From Bradyrhizobium forestalis (GTDB taxonomy: Bacteria > Pseudomonadota > Alphaproteobacteria > Rhizobiales > Xanthobacteraceae), in contig NZ_PGVG01000018.1 of NCBI RefSeq assembly GCF_002795245.1, positions 62,001-126,000 of the forward strand: DNA of 64,000 nt, given 5' to 3'. Of this stretch, positions 1 through 8,847 are shown one piece after another. The first letter of the stretch is position 1, and every line of letters begins with the position of its first letter. The position numbers were made by a program, and so were the translations under genes. The notes below the pieces were generated by a model. It made no database searches. It saw nothing but the letters and a program-made list of their open reading frames with translations, and was not told the DNA's origin.

Positions 1-1
1 C

Positions 2-694
2 TCCGCGGTGGTCTCGTCCGCGATCATCGGCTGCTTCAACGAATTCCGCGGGGATCAGTGGGACCGCCACGAGATCGCGGAGATGGCCTTCCAGGCCGAG
101 CGGCTGATGCTCAACATTCCCGGCGGCTGGCAGGATCAGTACGCCACCGTGTTCGGCGGCTTCAATCACATGGAGTTCTTCTCCGACCAGAACACCATCG
201 TGCCGCTTCGCCTCGATCCCAACATCATCGCCGAGCTCGAGGAGAGCCTGGTGCTCTGCTACACCGGCTCGGGGCGCGATTCCGGTGCCATTCACCGCGA
301 CCAGAAGGCTCAGCACGAGACCAGCGACGCCGTCGCCGCAGCTGCCAAGCAGAAGGAAGTGACGCGCGACATAAGGCGGCATCTGCTGCGCGGCCAGCTC
401 CTGGAATGCGGCCGGTTGATCGACGCGGCCTGGCACGCCAAACGGAAGCTGAGCTCGAAGATCTCGTCGGACGCGATCGACGCGATCTACGATTTTGCCA
501 AACAGCATGGCGCGGTTGGCGGCAAGCTGCTCGGCGCCGGCGGTGGCGGTTACTTCATGTTCTTCGTACGTCCGTTCGAGCGCTACCAGCTCATCGCGGC
601 ACTCGAACAGCAGGGGCATAGCTGCTCGCGCATCATGTTCGAGGAGAACGGTCTGCGGACGTGGAAGTCGCGCGTGCCCGCGCAGCTCGCCTGA
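2..694 (+). CDS. hddA: GHMP-family sugar kinase, probable D-glycero-D-manno-heptose 7-phosphate kinase (5' end outside window)
   Basis: The open frame enters from the left edge, so only about 230 C-terminal residues are visible. The glycine-rich stretch KLLGAGGGGYFMFF near nt 524-565 is the C-terminal GHMP-kinase signature found in HddA-type heptose kinases. These enzymes phosphorylate heptose 7-phosphate at C1 on the way to GDP-heptose. Support for heptose rather than another sugar comes from the fused nucleotidyltransferase-phosphatase at 13,738, which would carry out the other two steps. The ATP-binding N-terminus cannot be checked. The next gene begins 16 bases downstream, so the two are probably co-transcribed. 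Confidence 0.75.
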   Translation, partial: SAVVSSAIIGCFNEFRGDQWDRHEIAEMAFQAERLMLNIPGGWQDQYATVFGGFNHMEFFSDQNTIVPLRLDPNIIAELEESLVLCYTGSGRDSGAIHRDQKAQHETSDAVAAAAKQKEVTRDIRRHLLRGQLLECGRLIDAAWHAKRKLSSKISSDAIDAIYDFAKQHGAVGGKLLGAGGGGYFMFFVRPFERYQLIAALEQQGHSCSRIMFEENGLRTWKSRVPAQLA

Positions 695-710
695 CGCATA
701 TGAGACGAGA

Positions 711-2636
711 ATGTTGATGACATCGCCCAAACCGTCTGCTCCGGTCCGTATCGGCAACCGTCTTCTGGGCGATGGCGAACCCTGCTACGTCATCGCCGAA
801 ATCGGCAACAACCACAATGGCGATTTCGAGCGCGCCATTGCGCTGGTCGATGCCGCGATCGCGGCTGGAGCCGATTGCGCCAAATTCCAGATGCGCAAGC
901 TCGACGAGGTCTATCGCGCCTCGAGCCTTTCGGGCAAGGACGACGACCTTGCCGTCGAATATACGCTCGATCTCCTGCGCCGCTTCGAGCTGCCCACCGC
1001 ACAGCAGAAGAAGATCGCCGAGTACTGCGCAGCGAAGGGTATCCAGTACCTCTGCACGCCCTGGGACGCCAAGAGCGTCGCCGTGCTCGAAGGCTTCGGC
1101 GTAGAGGCCTACAAGGTCGCCTCGGCCGACCTCACCAACCTGCCGCTGCTCGCTCGCCTCGTCGCCACCGGCAAGACGCTGATCGTCTCCACCGGCATGA
1201 GCACGACGGACGAGATCAAGGCCGCGGCGAAATTCCTCGACGACCGCAATGCCAGCTACGTGCTCCTGCATTGCCAGAGCACCTACCCGGCCGCGCTCCA
1301 CAACATCCATCTGCGTTTCATGGAGACGCTGCGCGAGATCCATCCGGTTGTCGGCTATTCCGGCCACGAGCGCGGCATTGCCGTTTCGACGGCCGCCGTT
1401 GCGCTTGGCGCCGTCATCATCGAACGCCACATCACGCTCGACCGCGAGATGGAAGGTCCAGACCATGCCGCGAGCCTGGAGCCGGAGGAATTCAAGGCAC
1501 TCGTCTCCGGCATTCGCGAGGTCGAGGCGGCACGCGGCGAGAAGCTCGCGGAACGCGCACTGAGCCAGGGGGAGCTGATCAACCGCGAAAACCTCGCCAA
1601 GAGCCTGGTGGCCGCGCGCGACCTGCCGGCCGGCACCTTGATCTCCGAAACCGACATCGCCGTGAAGAGCCCGGGACAGGGCCTGTCACCGCTGAAGATG
1701 CCGGCGCTGCTCGGTCGCAAGCTGACGCGGACGATGGCGGCCGACGACTATTTCTTCCAGAGCGATCTCGACGAAGGCGCCGCGAAGGCACGGCGCTACC
1801 GCTTCGACCGCCCCTGGGGTGTGCCGGTACGCTATCACGACACCGCGCGCTTCCTGGAGATCTGCGCGCCCGACATCATCGAATTCCATCTCAGCTACAG
1901 CGACATGGAGCGCGATCCCGCAGCCTATCTGTCCGGCACCTATGATCTCGGCTTCGTCGTGCATGCGCCGGAGCTGTTTGCCGGCTCCAAGCTGATGGAC
2001 CTCGCAACGCCCGACGAGGCGCTGCGGCGCTATTCGCTGGAGCAGACGCAGGCGGTGATCGACATCACCCGCGGCCTGAAGAAGTTCTTCCCCAAGACCA
2101 GGCGCCCGCCGATCGTCGCCAATATCGGCGGCTTCACCATGGACGCACCGCTGCCGCCGGAGGAGAAAGCCGAGCGCTACCGCATCTTTGCGCAGAGCTT
2201 GACCGAGCTCGACATGGACGGCGTCGAGCTGACGCCGCAGACGATGGCACCGTTCCCCTGGCATTTCGGCGGTCAGCGTCACCAGAACATCTTCATCTTC
2301 CCGGACGAATCGGCGGCGTTCTGCGCCAAGCATGGTTTGCGTATGTGCGTCGATATCTCCCACACCAAGCTCGCGGCCAATCATTTCGGCTTCGACTTCG
2401 CGCAAGGCCTTGCCCAGCTCGGGCCGCACACCGCGCATCTGCATTTCGGCGACGCCAAGGGACTCGACGGCGAAGGTCTCCAGATCGGCGAAGGCGAGAT
2501 CGATTTCGACGAGATCGGACAGGTGCTGCGCAAGCATGCGCCGACGGCGTCGTTCATTCCCGAAATATGGCAGGGCCACAAGAACATGGGCGAAGGTTTC
2601 TGGACCGCGCTCGAGCGTCTCGAGGGACACATCTGA
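711..2636 (+). CDS. NeuB-family ulosonate synthase fused to a C-terminal sugar-isomerase-like TIM barrel
   Basis: The protein has 641 residues, nearly twice a normal NeuB. Residues about 10-275 form the NeuB barrel (AEIGNNHNGD near the N-terminus). The two metal-binding histidines expected of the family sit in VGYSGHERG and IIERHITLDR, near residues 218 and 239. Residues about 290-350 form the SAF/antifreeze-like domain. From about 365 a second barrel follows, with CVDISH, AHLHFGDAKG and FIPEIW resembling xylose-isomerase-like/AP-endonuclease-2 sugar isomerases. Family knowledge says NeuB condenses phosphoenolpyruvate with an acylamino sugar, but the substrate here is unknown. The ATG at 711 is preferred because upstream in-frame codons lie inside the kinase gene. 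The reading frame is continuous, so the fusion looks real. Confidence 0.85.
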   Translation: MLMTSPKPSAPVRIGNRLLGDGEPCYVIAEIGNNHNGDFERAIALVDAAIAAGADCAKFQMRKLDEVYRASSLSGKDDDLAVEYTLDLLRRFELPTAQQKKIAEYCAAKGIQYLCTPWDAKSVAVLEGFGVEAYKVASADLTNLPLLARLVATGKTLIVSTGMSTTDEIKAAAKFLDDRNASYVLLHCQSTYPAALHNIHLRFMETLREIHPVVGYSGHERGIAVSTAAVALGAVIIERHITLDREMEGPDHAASLEPEEFKALVSGIREVEAARGEKLAERALSQGELINRENLAKSLVAARDLPAGTLISETDIAVKSPGQGLSPLKMPALLGRKLTRTMAADDYFFQSDLDEGAAKARRYRFDRPWGVPVRYHDTARFLEICAPDIIEFHLSYSDMERDPAAYLSGTYDLGFVVHAPELFAGSKLMDLATPDEALRRYSLEQTQAVIDITRGLKKFFPKTRRPPIVANIGGFTMDAPLPPEEKAERYRIFAQSLTELDMDGVELTPQTMAPFPWHFGGQRHQNIFIFPDESAAFCAKHGLRMCVDISHTKLAANHFGFDFAQGLAQLGPHTAHLHFGDAKGLDGEGLQIGEGEIDFDEIGQVLRKHAPTASFIPEIWQGHKNMGEGFWTALERLEGHI

Positions 2637-3325
2637 TGGCGCGCAAGACGCTGGCCGTGATCGCCGCGCGCGGCGGCTCCAAGGGCATCCCGCACAAGAA
2701 CCTGCTCGATCTCTGCGGCAAGCCGCTGATCGCTTGGACGGTCGAGCAGGCACGCGCCGCACGCGGCGTCGACGTGGTGGCGGTCTCGTCGGACAGCGAC
2801 GCTATCCTCGCCGCGGCCGAGGCCGCCGGAGCCGTCGGCGTGCGGCGTCCGGACGACATTTCGGGTGACCTCGCCTCCTCCGAATCCGCCTGGCTGCATG
2901 CCCTCGATGCGACCGAGGCGCGAATGGGACGGTTCGAGCGCATCGTCGCGCTTCAGGCCACATCGCCGATCCGCGAGCCCGGCGACATCGAGAACGCGCT
3001 GGCAACCTTCGATCGCGACCATCTCGACAGCCTGCTCTCGGTCTGCGAGGTCGAGGATTACTTCAACTGGCGGATCGGCGCGAGCGGCCCGGAGCCGATC
3101 AACTACGACTATCGCAATCGCCGCATGCGGCAGCAGATCGAGAAGCGCTACCTCGAGAACGGCTCTTTCTACGTCCTGATCCCATCCCTCCTGCGTGAGC
3201 AGAACAATCGTCTCGGCGGCAAGATCGGCTTCCACGTGATGGAGCGTCACAAGATGTTCCAGATCGACCGTCCCGAGGACGTCAAGCTTTGCGCCGCCAT
3301 CATGCGCAGTTACGGCTATGCCTGA
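2636..3325 (+). CDS. CMP-ulosonate cytidylyltransferase homologue (NeuA/LegF-like)
   Basis: This 229-residue protein opens with AVIAARGGSKGIPHKN, the CTP-binding signature of CMP-sialate synthetases, followed by SSDSDAIL and the ALQATSPIREP segment. It should activate an ulosonic acid to its CMP form. It overlaps the synthase gene by one base (TGATG) and has GAGGGA about nine bases ahead, so the two are translationally coupled. It is clearly related to the second cytidylyltransferase at 22,309 but is not a recent duplicate. Its substrate is presumably the product of the fused synthase. Confidence 0.85.
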   Translation: MARKTLAVIAARGGSKGIPHKNLLDLCGKPLIAWTVEQARAARGVDVVAVSSDSDAILAAAEAAGAVGVRRPDDISGDLASSESAWLHALDATEARMGRFERIVALQATSPIREPGDIENALATFDRDHLDSLLSVCEVEDYFNWRIGASGPEPINYDYRNRRMRQQIEKRYLENGSFYVLIPSLLREQNNRLGGKIGFHVMERHKMFQIDRPEDVKLCAAIMRSYGYA

Positions 3326-4082
3326 TCTCAGCGCCTTCTCTCTCGCAGGCAAGATCGCGGTGGTCACCGGCGCCTCGCGCGGCATTGGCGCGGCGATTGC
3401 GAGCGGCATGCAGGATGCAGGAGCCACCGTGTTCGGCCTCAGCCGGTCCGGGACCGCGCCGCAGGGCGTCATCGCGATTGCCTGCGATCTCTCCGACGAC
3501 GGCGCGATCGAAAGCGCGTTCCGCACAATTGCGGCAAAAGGCGAGCGCATCGACGCACTGGTGAATGCCGCCGGCATCAGTCTTCCCGCTCAAAGCAGCG
3601 AAAGCGAGCTCGCGCGCTTCCGCGCCACGGTCGCAACCGATCTCACCGGCGTCTACGCCACCATCCTTGCCGCCCACCCGCTCCTGAAGAACGCGGGCTC
3701 GGCGGCGATCGTCAACGTCACCAGCATCAATTCCGTCCGCGGTTTTCCCGGCAATCCCGGCTACGTGGCGGCTAAGGCGGGGCTCGCCGGGCTGACGCGC
3801 GCGCTCGCCGCCGACTACGCACCCGAGGGCATCCGCGTCAACGCGCTTGCGCCGGGCTACGTCGCGACCGAGATGACCGCGAAGAGTTTTGCCGATCCCG
3901 TCATGCACGAGGCGAGGCGCCGCCACACCATGCTCGGCCGCTGGGGACAACCCGCCGACATGGTCGGTGCCGCCGTTTTTCTGGTGTCGGAAGCCTCCGC
4001 CTATGTGACCGGCCAGGAGATCTTCGTCGACGGCGGCTGGACCGCCAAGGGCCTCGCCATCAGCTCGGATAGCAAGTCGTGA
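3318..4082 (+). CDS. Short-chain dehydrogenase/reductase
   Basis: This is a classical SDR of 254 residues. VVTGASRGIGAAIA is the nucleotide-binding TGxxxGxG loop, a serine sits in VNVTSINS, and YVAAKAGL supplies the YxxxK pair. The C-terminal SAYVTGQEIFVDGGW is typical of SDRs annotated as 3-oxoacyl reductases. The gene overlaps its upstream neighbour by 8 bases and its downstream neighbour by 4, placing it inside the ulosonate-like operon. It therefore probably oxidises or reduces a sugar intermediate rather than a fatty acid. The exact substrate and direction cannot be read from the sequence. Confidence 0.85.
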   Translation: MPDLSAFSLAGKIAVVTGASRGIGAAIASGMQDAGATVFGLSRSGTAPQGVIAIACDLSDDGAIESAFRTIAAKGERIDALVNAAGISLPAQSSESELARFRATVATDLTGVYATILAAHPLLKNAGSAAIVNVTSINSVRGFPGNPGYVAAKAGLAGLTRALAADYAPEGIRVNALAPGYVATEMTAKSFADPVMHEARRRHTMLGRWGQPADMVGAAVFLVSEASAYVTGQEIFVDGGWTAKGLAISSDSKS

Positions 4083-4927
4083 CCGCAACATTGCAACGCA
4101 TCGGTTTCATGCAGGGACGCCTGTCGGCACTGGTCGACGGCAAGATCCAGGCGTTCCCGTGGAATGAATGGCGCGAGGAATTTCCCCGCGCCAAGGCGCT
4201 CGGCCTGACGCGGATGGAATGGACCATCGACCAGGAACGGCTCCGCGAGAACCCGCTGACGACCGAAGCCGGCCAGGCGGAGATCATCGCCCTGGCGCGC
4301 GAGAACGGCGTGCGCATCCCGAGCCTGACCGGCGACTGCTTCATGCAGGCTCCGTTCTGGAAGGTCGATGCCGTCGTGCGCGATGCTCTCGTCAACGATC
4401 TCGATCTCCTGATTGCCGCCTGCAGCCGGATCGGCATCGAGTTCATCGTGATTCCGCTGGTCGACAACGGCAAGATCGAGCGCGAGAGCGAGAGCGACAC
4501 GCTCAAGCGGGTGCTGATCGCCCGCCGCGAACAGCTTGTTAGACACAACGTCAAGATCGTCTTCGAATCCGATCTGCCGCCGCGCGATCTCGCCCGCTTC
4601 ATGGAGGCGTTTCCGGCCGACGTCTTCGGCATCAACTACGACAGCGGCAACAGCGCCTCGCTCGGCTATGACAGCAGCGAGGAGATCGAGGCCTACGCGC
4701 CCCGCATTCTCAATGTCCATGTGAAGGACCGCGTTCGCGGCGGCACCACCGTGCCGCTCGGCACCGGCAACGCCGATCTCGCCAAGACGATCCGGCTGAT
4801 CGAGCGCTCCGGCTACAGCGGACAATACATCCTGCAAACCGCACGCGCCGCCGACGGCGACCATGCCGGCGCGCTTGCCCGATATCGCGACATGACGATC
4901 GGCTGGATCGAGGACGCGACGCGATGA
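4079..4927 (+). CDS. Sugar-phosphate isomerase/epimerase-like TIM-barrel protein
   Basis: The product has 282 residues and starts with GTG in a GTGA overlap with the SDR stop. RIGFMQGRLS near the N-terminus, IEFIVIPLVDNG, IVFESDLPP and ILNVHVKDR match the xylose-isomerase-like TIM barrel (AP-endonuclease-2 superfamily) of hexulose-phosphate epimerases and inosose isomerases. The Glu/Asp/His metal ligands appear to be present in those strands. It is the second domain of this fold in the operon, after the C-terminus of the fused synthase. A 2- or 3-position epimerisation or aldose-ketose isomerisation is plausible, but the substrate is unknown. Confidence 0.75.
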   Translation: MTATLQRIGFMQGRLSALVDGKIQAFPWNEWREEFPRAKALGLTRMEWTIDQERLRENPLTTEAGQAEIIALARENGVRIPSLTGDCFMQAPFWKVDAVVRDALVNDLDLLIAACSRIGIEFIVIPLVDNGKIERESESDTLKRVLIARREQLVRHNVKIVFESDLPPRDLARFMEAFPADVFGINYDSGNSASLGYDSSEEIEAYAPRILNVHVKDRVRGGTTVPLGTGNADLAKTIRLIERSGYSGQYILQTARAADGDHAGALARYRDMTIGWIEDATR

Positions 4928-5685
4928 AGCTCGAGCTGGAAGACCGTGTCGCGCTCGTCACCGGCGCCAGCCGCGGCATCGGCCTTGCCATTGCCGCTGC
5001 ACTTGCCGCGGAAGGAGCGAAGGTCGCGCTGGCTGCACGCGGCTCGGATGCGCTGAACGCGGCGCGCGCGACCGTCGGCGGACAAAGCTCGATCCATATC
5101 GCCGATGTCACCGATGCGGCTGTCGCCGCGACGCTGGTGCACGAGGTCGAACGGCAGTGGGGGCGCCTCGACATTCTCGTCTGCAATGTCGGCAGCGGCG
5201 CTTCCGTACCGCCTGGGAAGGAAACCGCGGCGGAATGGTCGCGGATGATGGACCTCAATCTCTTCGCCACGACCAACATGATCGAGGTGGCGCGTCCGCT
5301 GATGGCGCGCGGCAGCGGCGACCGGGCCATCGTCTGCATCTCTTCGATCGCAGGCATGGCGGCGCTTGGCGCGCCCGTGACCTACTACGCCGCGAAAGCC
5401 GCGCTGAACGCGACCGTGCGCGGGCTGGCGCGGCCGCTGGCGCTCGACGGCATCCGCATCAATGCGGTCGCGCCTGGCAATATCCTCGCCGCCGACGGCA
5501 CCTGGGCGCGCAAGCTCGCCGAGAACAGGGCCGCGGTCGAGGACATGCTTGCGCGGGAGGTGGCGCTGCGCCGGCTCGGCAAGCCGGAGGAGATCGCCGA
5601 TCTCGTCGCATTCCTTGCCTCGCCTCGCGCCGCCTTCATCACCGGCAGCGTCATGGTCGCCGATGGCGGCCAGTTGCGCAGCTGA
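4924..5685 (+). CDS. Short-chain dehydrogenase/reductase
   Basis: This is a second classical SDR of 253 residues. It shows ALVTGASRGIGLAIA, the ICISSIAG active-site serine region and YYAAKAALN carrying the catalytic Tyr and Lys. SVMVADGGQ closes the C-terminal substrate loop. The ATGA overlap with the preceding gene indicates translational coupling. It diverges from the SDR at 3,318 across most of its length, so the operon probably carries out several separate redox steps. The substrate is not known. Confidence 0.83.
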   Translation: MKLELEDRVALVTGASRGIGLAIAAALAAEGAKVALAARGSDALNAARATVGGQSSIHIADVTDAAVAATLVHEVERQWGRLDILVCNVGSGASVPPGKETAAEWSRMMDLNLFATTNMIEVARPLMARGSGDRAIVCISSIAGMAALGAPVTYYAAKAALNATVRGLARPLALDGIRINAVAPGNILAADGTWARKLAENRAAVEDMLAREVALRRLGKPEEIADLVAFLASPRAAFITGSVMVADGGQLRS

Positions 5686-5699
5686 ACAGGAGCTTTTCC

Positions 5700-6539
5700 A
5701 TGGCAAGCCCGTCCTCACGCTATGACCTGACCGGCCGCACGGCTCTCGTGACCGGTGCAGGCGGCCTGCTCGGGCGGCAGCATGTCGCCGCGCTTTCCGA
5801 GGCCGGCGCGCGCGTCGTCGTCACCGACGTCGGGCTTGCGCAGGCCGAAGCCGCCGCTGCCGCGCTCAAGCAGAACGCGCCGTCCGCCGACCTGATCGCG
5901 CTTGCGATCGACGTCACCACGCTTGATTCGGTGCGCGCTGCACACGAGCAACTTTCCGGCCGCGGCGTCTCCGTCGACATCCTCGTCAACAACGCGGCGA
6001 TCGACCCCAAGGTGACCTCCGCACCCGGCGTGATGCATTCCTCCCGCTTCGAGGCGTTTCCGGTGCCACAATGGCAGACCGAGATTGCCGTGGGCCTGAC
6101 CGGCGCGATGCTGTGCGCGCAGGTGTTCGGCGGCGCGATGGCATCGCGTGGCCGCGGCGTGATTCTCAACATCGCCTCCGATCTCGGCGTGATCGCGCCG
6201 GACCAGCGGCTCTACCGCCAGCCGCAGGTGACGCGCGAGGAGGAACAGCCGGTGAAGCCGGTGACTTACTCCGTGATCAAGCACGGCTTGATCGGGCTGA
6301 CGAAATATCTGGCGACGTACTGGGCCGATCACGGCGTCCGCGTCAACGCGATCTCGCCAGGCGGCGTCTTCAACAACCAGGATCCCGCCTTCGTCGAACG
6401 ACTGACGCGCCTGATCCCGATGGGCCGCATGGCCGATGTCGACGAGTACCGTGCCGCCGTGCAGTTCCTGTGCTCGGATGCCTCGAGCTACATGACCGGG
6501 CAGAACCTCGTGATGGATGGGGGGCGCAGCGTCTGGTAA
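5700..6539 (+). CDS. PtmA-like short-chain dehydrogenase
   Basis: This 279-residue SDR has LVTGAGGLLGRQH as its nucleotide loop and YSVIKHGLIGL as its Tyr/Lys motif. AACAGGAG lies just ahead of the ATG at 5,700 and decides the start. It is a clear paralogue of the PtmA homologue at 23,024: both carry QVFGG, APDQR(L/I)Y, LATYW, SPGG/TPGG and the ending VMDGGRSVW or AVDGGLSAW. In the Campylobacter GDP-legionaminate route PtmA works with PtmF in making the aminosugar precursor. A parallel precursor or keto-sugar reduction in this operon is therefore a reasonable inference. It is the last gene of the operon. Confidence 0.83.
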   Translation: MASPSSRYDLTGRTALVTGAGGLLGRQHVAALSEAGARVVVTDVGLAQAEAAAAALKQNAPSADLIALAIDVTTLDSVRAAHEQLSGRGVSVDILVNNAAIDPKVTSAPGVMHSSRFEAFPVPQWQTEIAVGLTGAMLCAQVFGGAMASRGRGVILNIASDLGVIAPDQRLYRQPQVTREEEQPVKPVTYSVIKHGLIGLTKYLATYWADHGVRVNAISPGGVFNNQDPAFVERLTRLIPMGRMADVDEYRAAVQFLCSDASSYMTGQNLVMDGGRSVW

Positions 6540-6595
6540 CAGAACCAGGACCACGCACGACCGCTTCCTAGCCCGAACGCTTCGCTAATTGGAGC

Positions 6596-6634
6596 GCCTG
6601 ATCACGATCCTCATGCCGGGGGCCCAAATCAGGC
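6596..6634. terminator. Possible bidirectional terminator dyad between convergent genes
   Basis: GCCTGAT (6,596-6,602) and ATCAGGC (6,628-6,634) form a perfect 7-base inverted repeat. The 25-base loop contains a smaller GCCGGGGGC hairpin. It lies between the stop of the rightward SDR gene and the stop of the leftward membrane-protein gene, where a shared terminator is expected. There is no T tract, so intrinsic termination is uncertain. Confidence 0.3.
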
Positions 6635-6692
6635 TTCTCAAGTGGATTATCGCCCCGAAACTGATGGCCTTAGTTTAACCGCCTCCAGTCTC

Positions 6693-7898
6693 TCAGCCGC
6701 TGTCTGCTTGCGTCTCTTTCTGTCCTTCGAGCAGCTTTCCAAGTCCTTCGCTAGCCACGAAGGCAAGCCCCGCCAGCGCGGGTACGATCAGTCGTGTCTC
6801 GGAAAAATCCGCGATCAGGAAGACAAGCCCCACATGAACCAAGCAAGCCGAACCGACCACGGCGATCGTCCGGGTCAACGCAAACGTCCTCACAATGACG
6901 ATTGCAAGCACGGGGCTGGCGATTGCCACTACAAGCTTCATTGTCTGAAGATTGACGACGAGCTTGCTGAAGTCACCCTTCGTAACCAGGAACGACCCAT
7001 AGTCGGTTGCGGGATGCATCCAGATAAGCATCTTCGGTACAGCCAGCGAAATGCCGATCAGCGCGGCGAACAGGCCCCACTCCTTCGCACTGGGCCAGCG
7101 TCGCTCGAACGCCGCTAGGCCCAACAGCGCGAAGGCAGGTGCGAACACGATGTCGGCGCGTGCAAAACTGATGATCAACCCTGAGATGATAGCGGCCGGA
7201 TAGTGCCGGGACACGATCAAAAAGAGCTGCCAAAACAATCCGCCCGCGAGGAACACCGGGCCCATGCGTCCCGGATAGATCGCTGCCTGCGTGTAGAAGG
7301 CGAACAGGAAAAGGCAAAGCCACGCCGAGGTGCGCGACAGCAGGAGAGTTGCGAGCGCAAATACGGCTAGAAACGACAGGGAATCGAACATGTAGTTGAT
7401 GGCTATATGCGTCCGGTAGGTCGATCCCCTGAGATGATCATCGCCAAGGATCTGAACGTAGACCTCCACGATCTTCGAGATCAGCGGCCGCATTACGCCC
7501 TCGACGAGATTCATGTGGGCGAACTCGCGCTCGTGATCGAGGCTATACTGCATCTGGTCGCGCAGCAGATTCGCCTCATGCCCAGTGATCGACGCCGCGA
7601 GGCAGCAGCTCACGAGCAGACCAAGGACGACCGGATTGAGGAAGCTTCGCCGGATGTGAAAGAGAATCGCGAGCGGAGCGAGCGCAACGATGACGTAAAT
7701 CGCAATTCCGACGTAGCGCCACGCACCGGGCAGGTACCTGTCAGAAAGCTCGAGGCGCCACCAAATCACCACAAGGATGTTGGTGACGATCCAAAACCCC
7801 AGCACGAGCCGAAGCGGCGGCGTCGACATGTCGTCGTCGAACTTGATGAAACGGCTCAGCAGATCGGGCGGCGACGTCTGAGATTGGCGCGGTGACAA
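6693..7898 (-). CDS. Polytopic membrane protein, unknown function
   Basis: The product is about 401 residues with roughly nine to eleven hydrophobic segments, beginning with LVLGFWIVTNILVVIWW near residue 30. A polar loop follows TM3 (HEANLLRDQMQYSLDHE), and the C-terminal tail is short and charged. No motif decides the family. The layout would suit a glycan polymerase or a GT-C-type transferase in a polysaccharide locus. The start is uncertain: TTG at 7,898 has only a weak ribosome-binding site, and an ATG at 7,829 also precedes the first membrane segment. Base composition looks less GC-rich than the flanking sugar genes. Confidence 0.7.
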   Translation of the reverse strand: MSPRQSQTSPPDLLSRFIKFDDDMSTPPLRLVLGFWIVTNILVVIWWRLELSDRYLPGAWRYVGIAIYVIVALAPLAILFHIRRSFLNPVVLGLLVSCCLAASITGHEANLLRDQMQYSLDHEREFAHMNLVEGVMRPLISKIVEVYVQILGDDHLRGSTYRTHIAINYMFDSLSFLAVFALATLLLSRTSAWLCLFLFAFYTQAAIYPGRMGPVFLAGGLFWQLFLIVSRHYPAAIISGLIISFARADIVFAPAFALLGLAAFERRWPSAKEWGLFAALIGISLAVPKMLIWMHPATDYGSFLVTKGDFSKLVVNLQTMKLVVAIASPVLAIVIVRTFALTRTIAVVGSACLVHVGLVFLIADFSETRLIVPALAGLAFVASEGLGKLLEGQKETQADSG

Positions 7899-7912
7899 CT
7901 GATGTGCCCGAT

Positions 7913-8836
7913 CTAGTGCTGGAGGATGCCGGCGAGATTCATGTGCGCCGGACGCGAGTGCTCGATGCCCAGCAGCGTCCGTCGGTTATCGTTTGTTCGC
8001 TGCAAATGCAGGCTCGCGAGCGTGACCCCGGCGCAGGTAGTGACCGTTGTCCCGCGACCGCCGAACGGCTTGAGGAAATCGAACACGCGGCTGCCGAACA
8101 TGTCGACGACCGACATCTCGCGCGCACCAAGCGGCGGTATCTCACCGAAATCGCCCTCGATCTGCTCGCCGTCCCCGCGGATCAGCTTCGACGTCGGCCG
8201 CGCCGCATGAGCATATTCGGGGTCGGACGAGTGATTGATCAGCAACAGGCTGCTGACGATGTCGGCGGTCGCAATGATCTTCGGATTGATCCCGGTGAAG
8301 CCGACATGCGCCTTCAGCCTACCCTCGTTCAAAGGCCGGGCGAACGCGCCGGTGCGATAGATCGCGACGTTGTCCTGATCGACATAGGTCATCGAATAGC
8401 TGGCAGGCGAAGAACGGAAGCCGTCCATGCGCCCACGCGACATCACGGCGATGACCAGATAATCGTCCTGGGGCAGTTTGAGCGAGGCGAAAAGACGGGA
8501 CAGCTCGATCTCGACGGAGGCGCCCGGCGCATAGTTTTCCGGAAACTCGTAGGTCGCCCGGTACTCGCCGTCGCGCGACAGGATGAGTAGCTTGAATCTG
8601 AGCTTCTTGCTGAAGCCCGAAGCGACCAGACTGGCGAGCTCGGGAACGAGATCCTTGACCGTCTCGCGAAAGTTCTTGCGCAGGCTGCCGGCGACGAGGC
8701 TGCGGAGATACCTGATGTCGACCGGACGATACCAGGCAGGGATCGAGAAGCCCATGCGCGACTCGACGCCCGCAAAGGTCGGGAACATGAATCTCGGCTC
8801 GTAAGGCCTCCAAGGACTGGACGAGAAGCGTGCCAC
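7913..8836 (-). CDS. Uncharacterised protein, beta-rich, paralogous to the next gene
   Basis: This 307-residue protein has no signal peptide or membrane segment that I can see. It alternates short hydrophobic strands with polar turns, which suggests beta-sandwich domains. Its C-terminal part (SKLIRGDGEQIEGDFGEI, then PPLGAREMSVVDMF) matches the layout of the neighbouring 8,848-9,588 protein (TRLMALDGTALGERTLPTI, then APMGAVRISTLELF). The two look like diverged duplicates. GTG at 8,836 is the start, with AGGGAC upstream. The genes are 11 bases apart and probably co-transcribed. I do not recognise the family. The role is presumably linked to the surrounding glycan genes. Confidence 0.7.
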   Translation of the reverse strand: MARFSSSPWRPYEPRFMFPTFAGVESRMGFSIPAWYRPVDIRYLRSLVAGSLRKNFRETVKDLVPELASLVASGFSKKLRFKLLILSRDGEYRATYEFPENYAPGASVEIELSRLFASLKLPQDDYLVIAVMSRGRMDGFRSSPASYSMTYVDQDNVAIYRTGAFARPLNEGRLKAHVGFTGINPKIIATADIVSSLLLINHSSDPEYAHAARPTSKLIRGDGEQIEGDFGEIPPLGAREMSVVDMFGSRVFDFLKPFGGRGTTVTTCAGVTLASLHLQRTNDNRRTLLGIEHSRPAHMNLAGILQH

Positions 8837-8847
8837 GGGCGTGGTCC

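Noticed and set aside
711..2636. Possibility that the fused synthase is a sequencing or frameshift artefact joining two genes
   Set aside because: One uninterrupted frame covers both domains with a proper linker, and no alternative start with a ribosome-binding site was seen at the junction.
1686..2762. Long leftward open frame (358 codons) opposite the fused synthase
   Set aside because: It is the complement of a strongly supported gene, is Arg-rich, shows no domain and crosses into the next gene.
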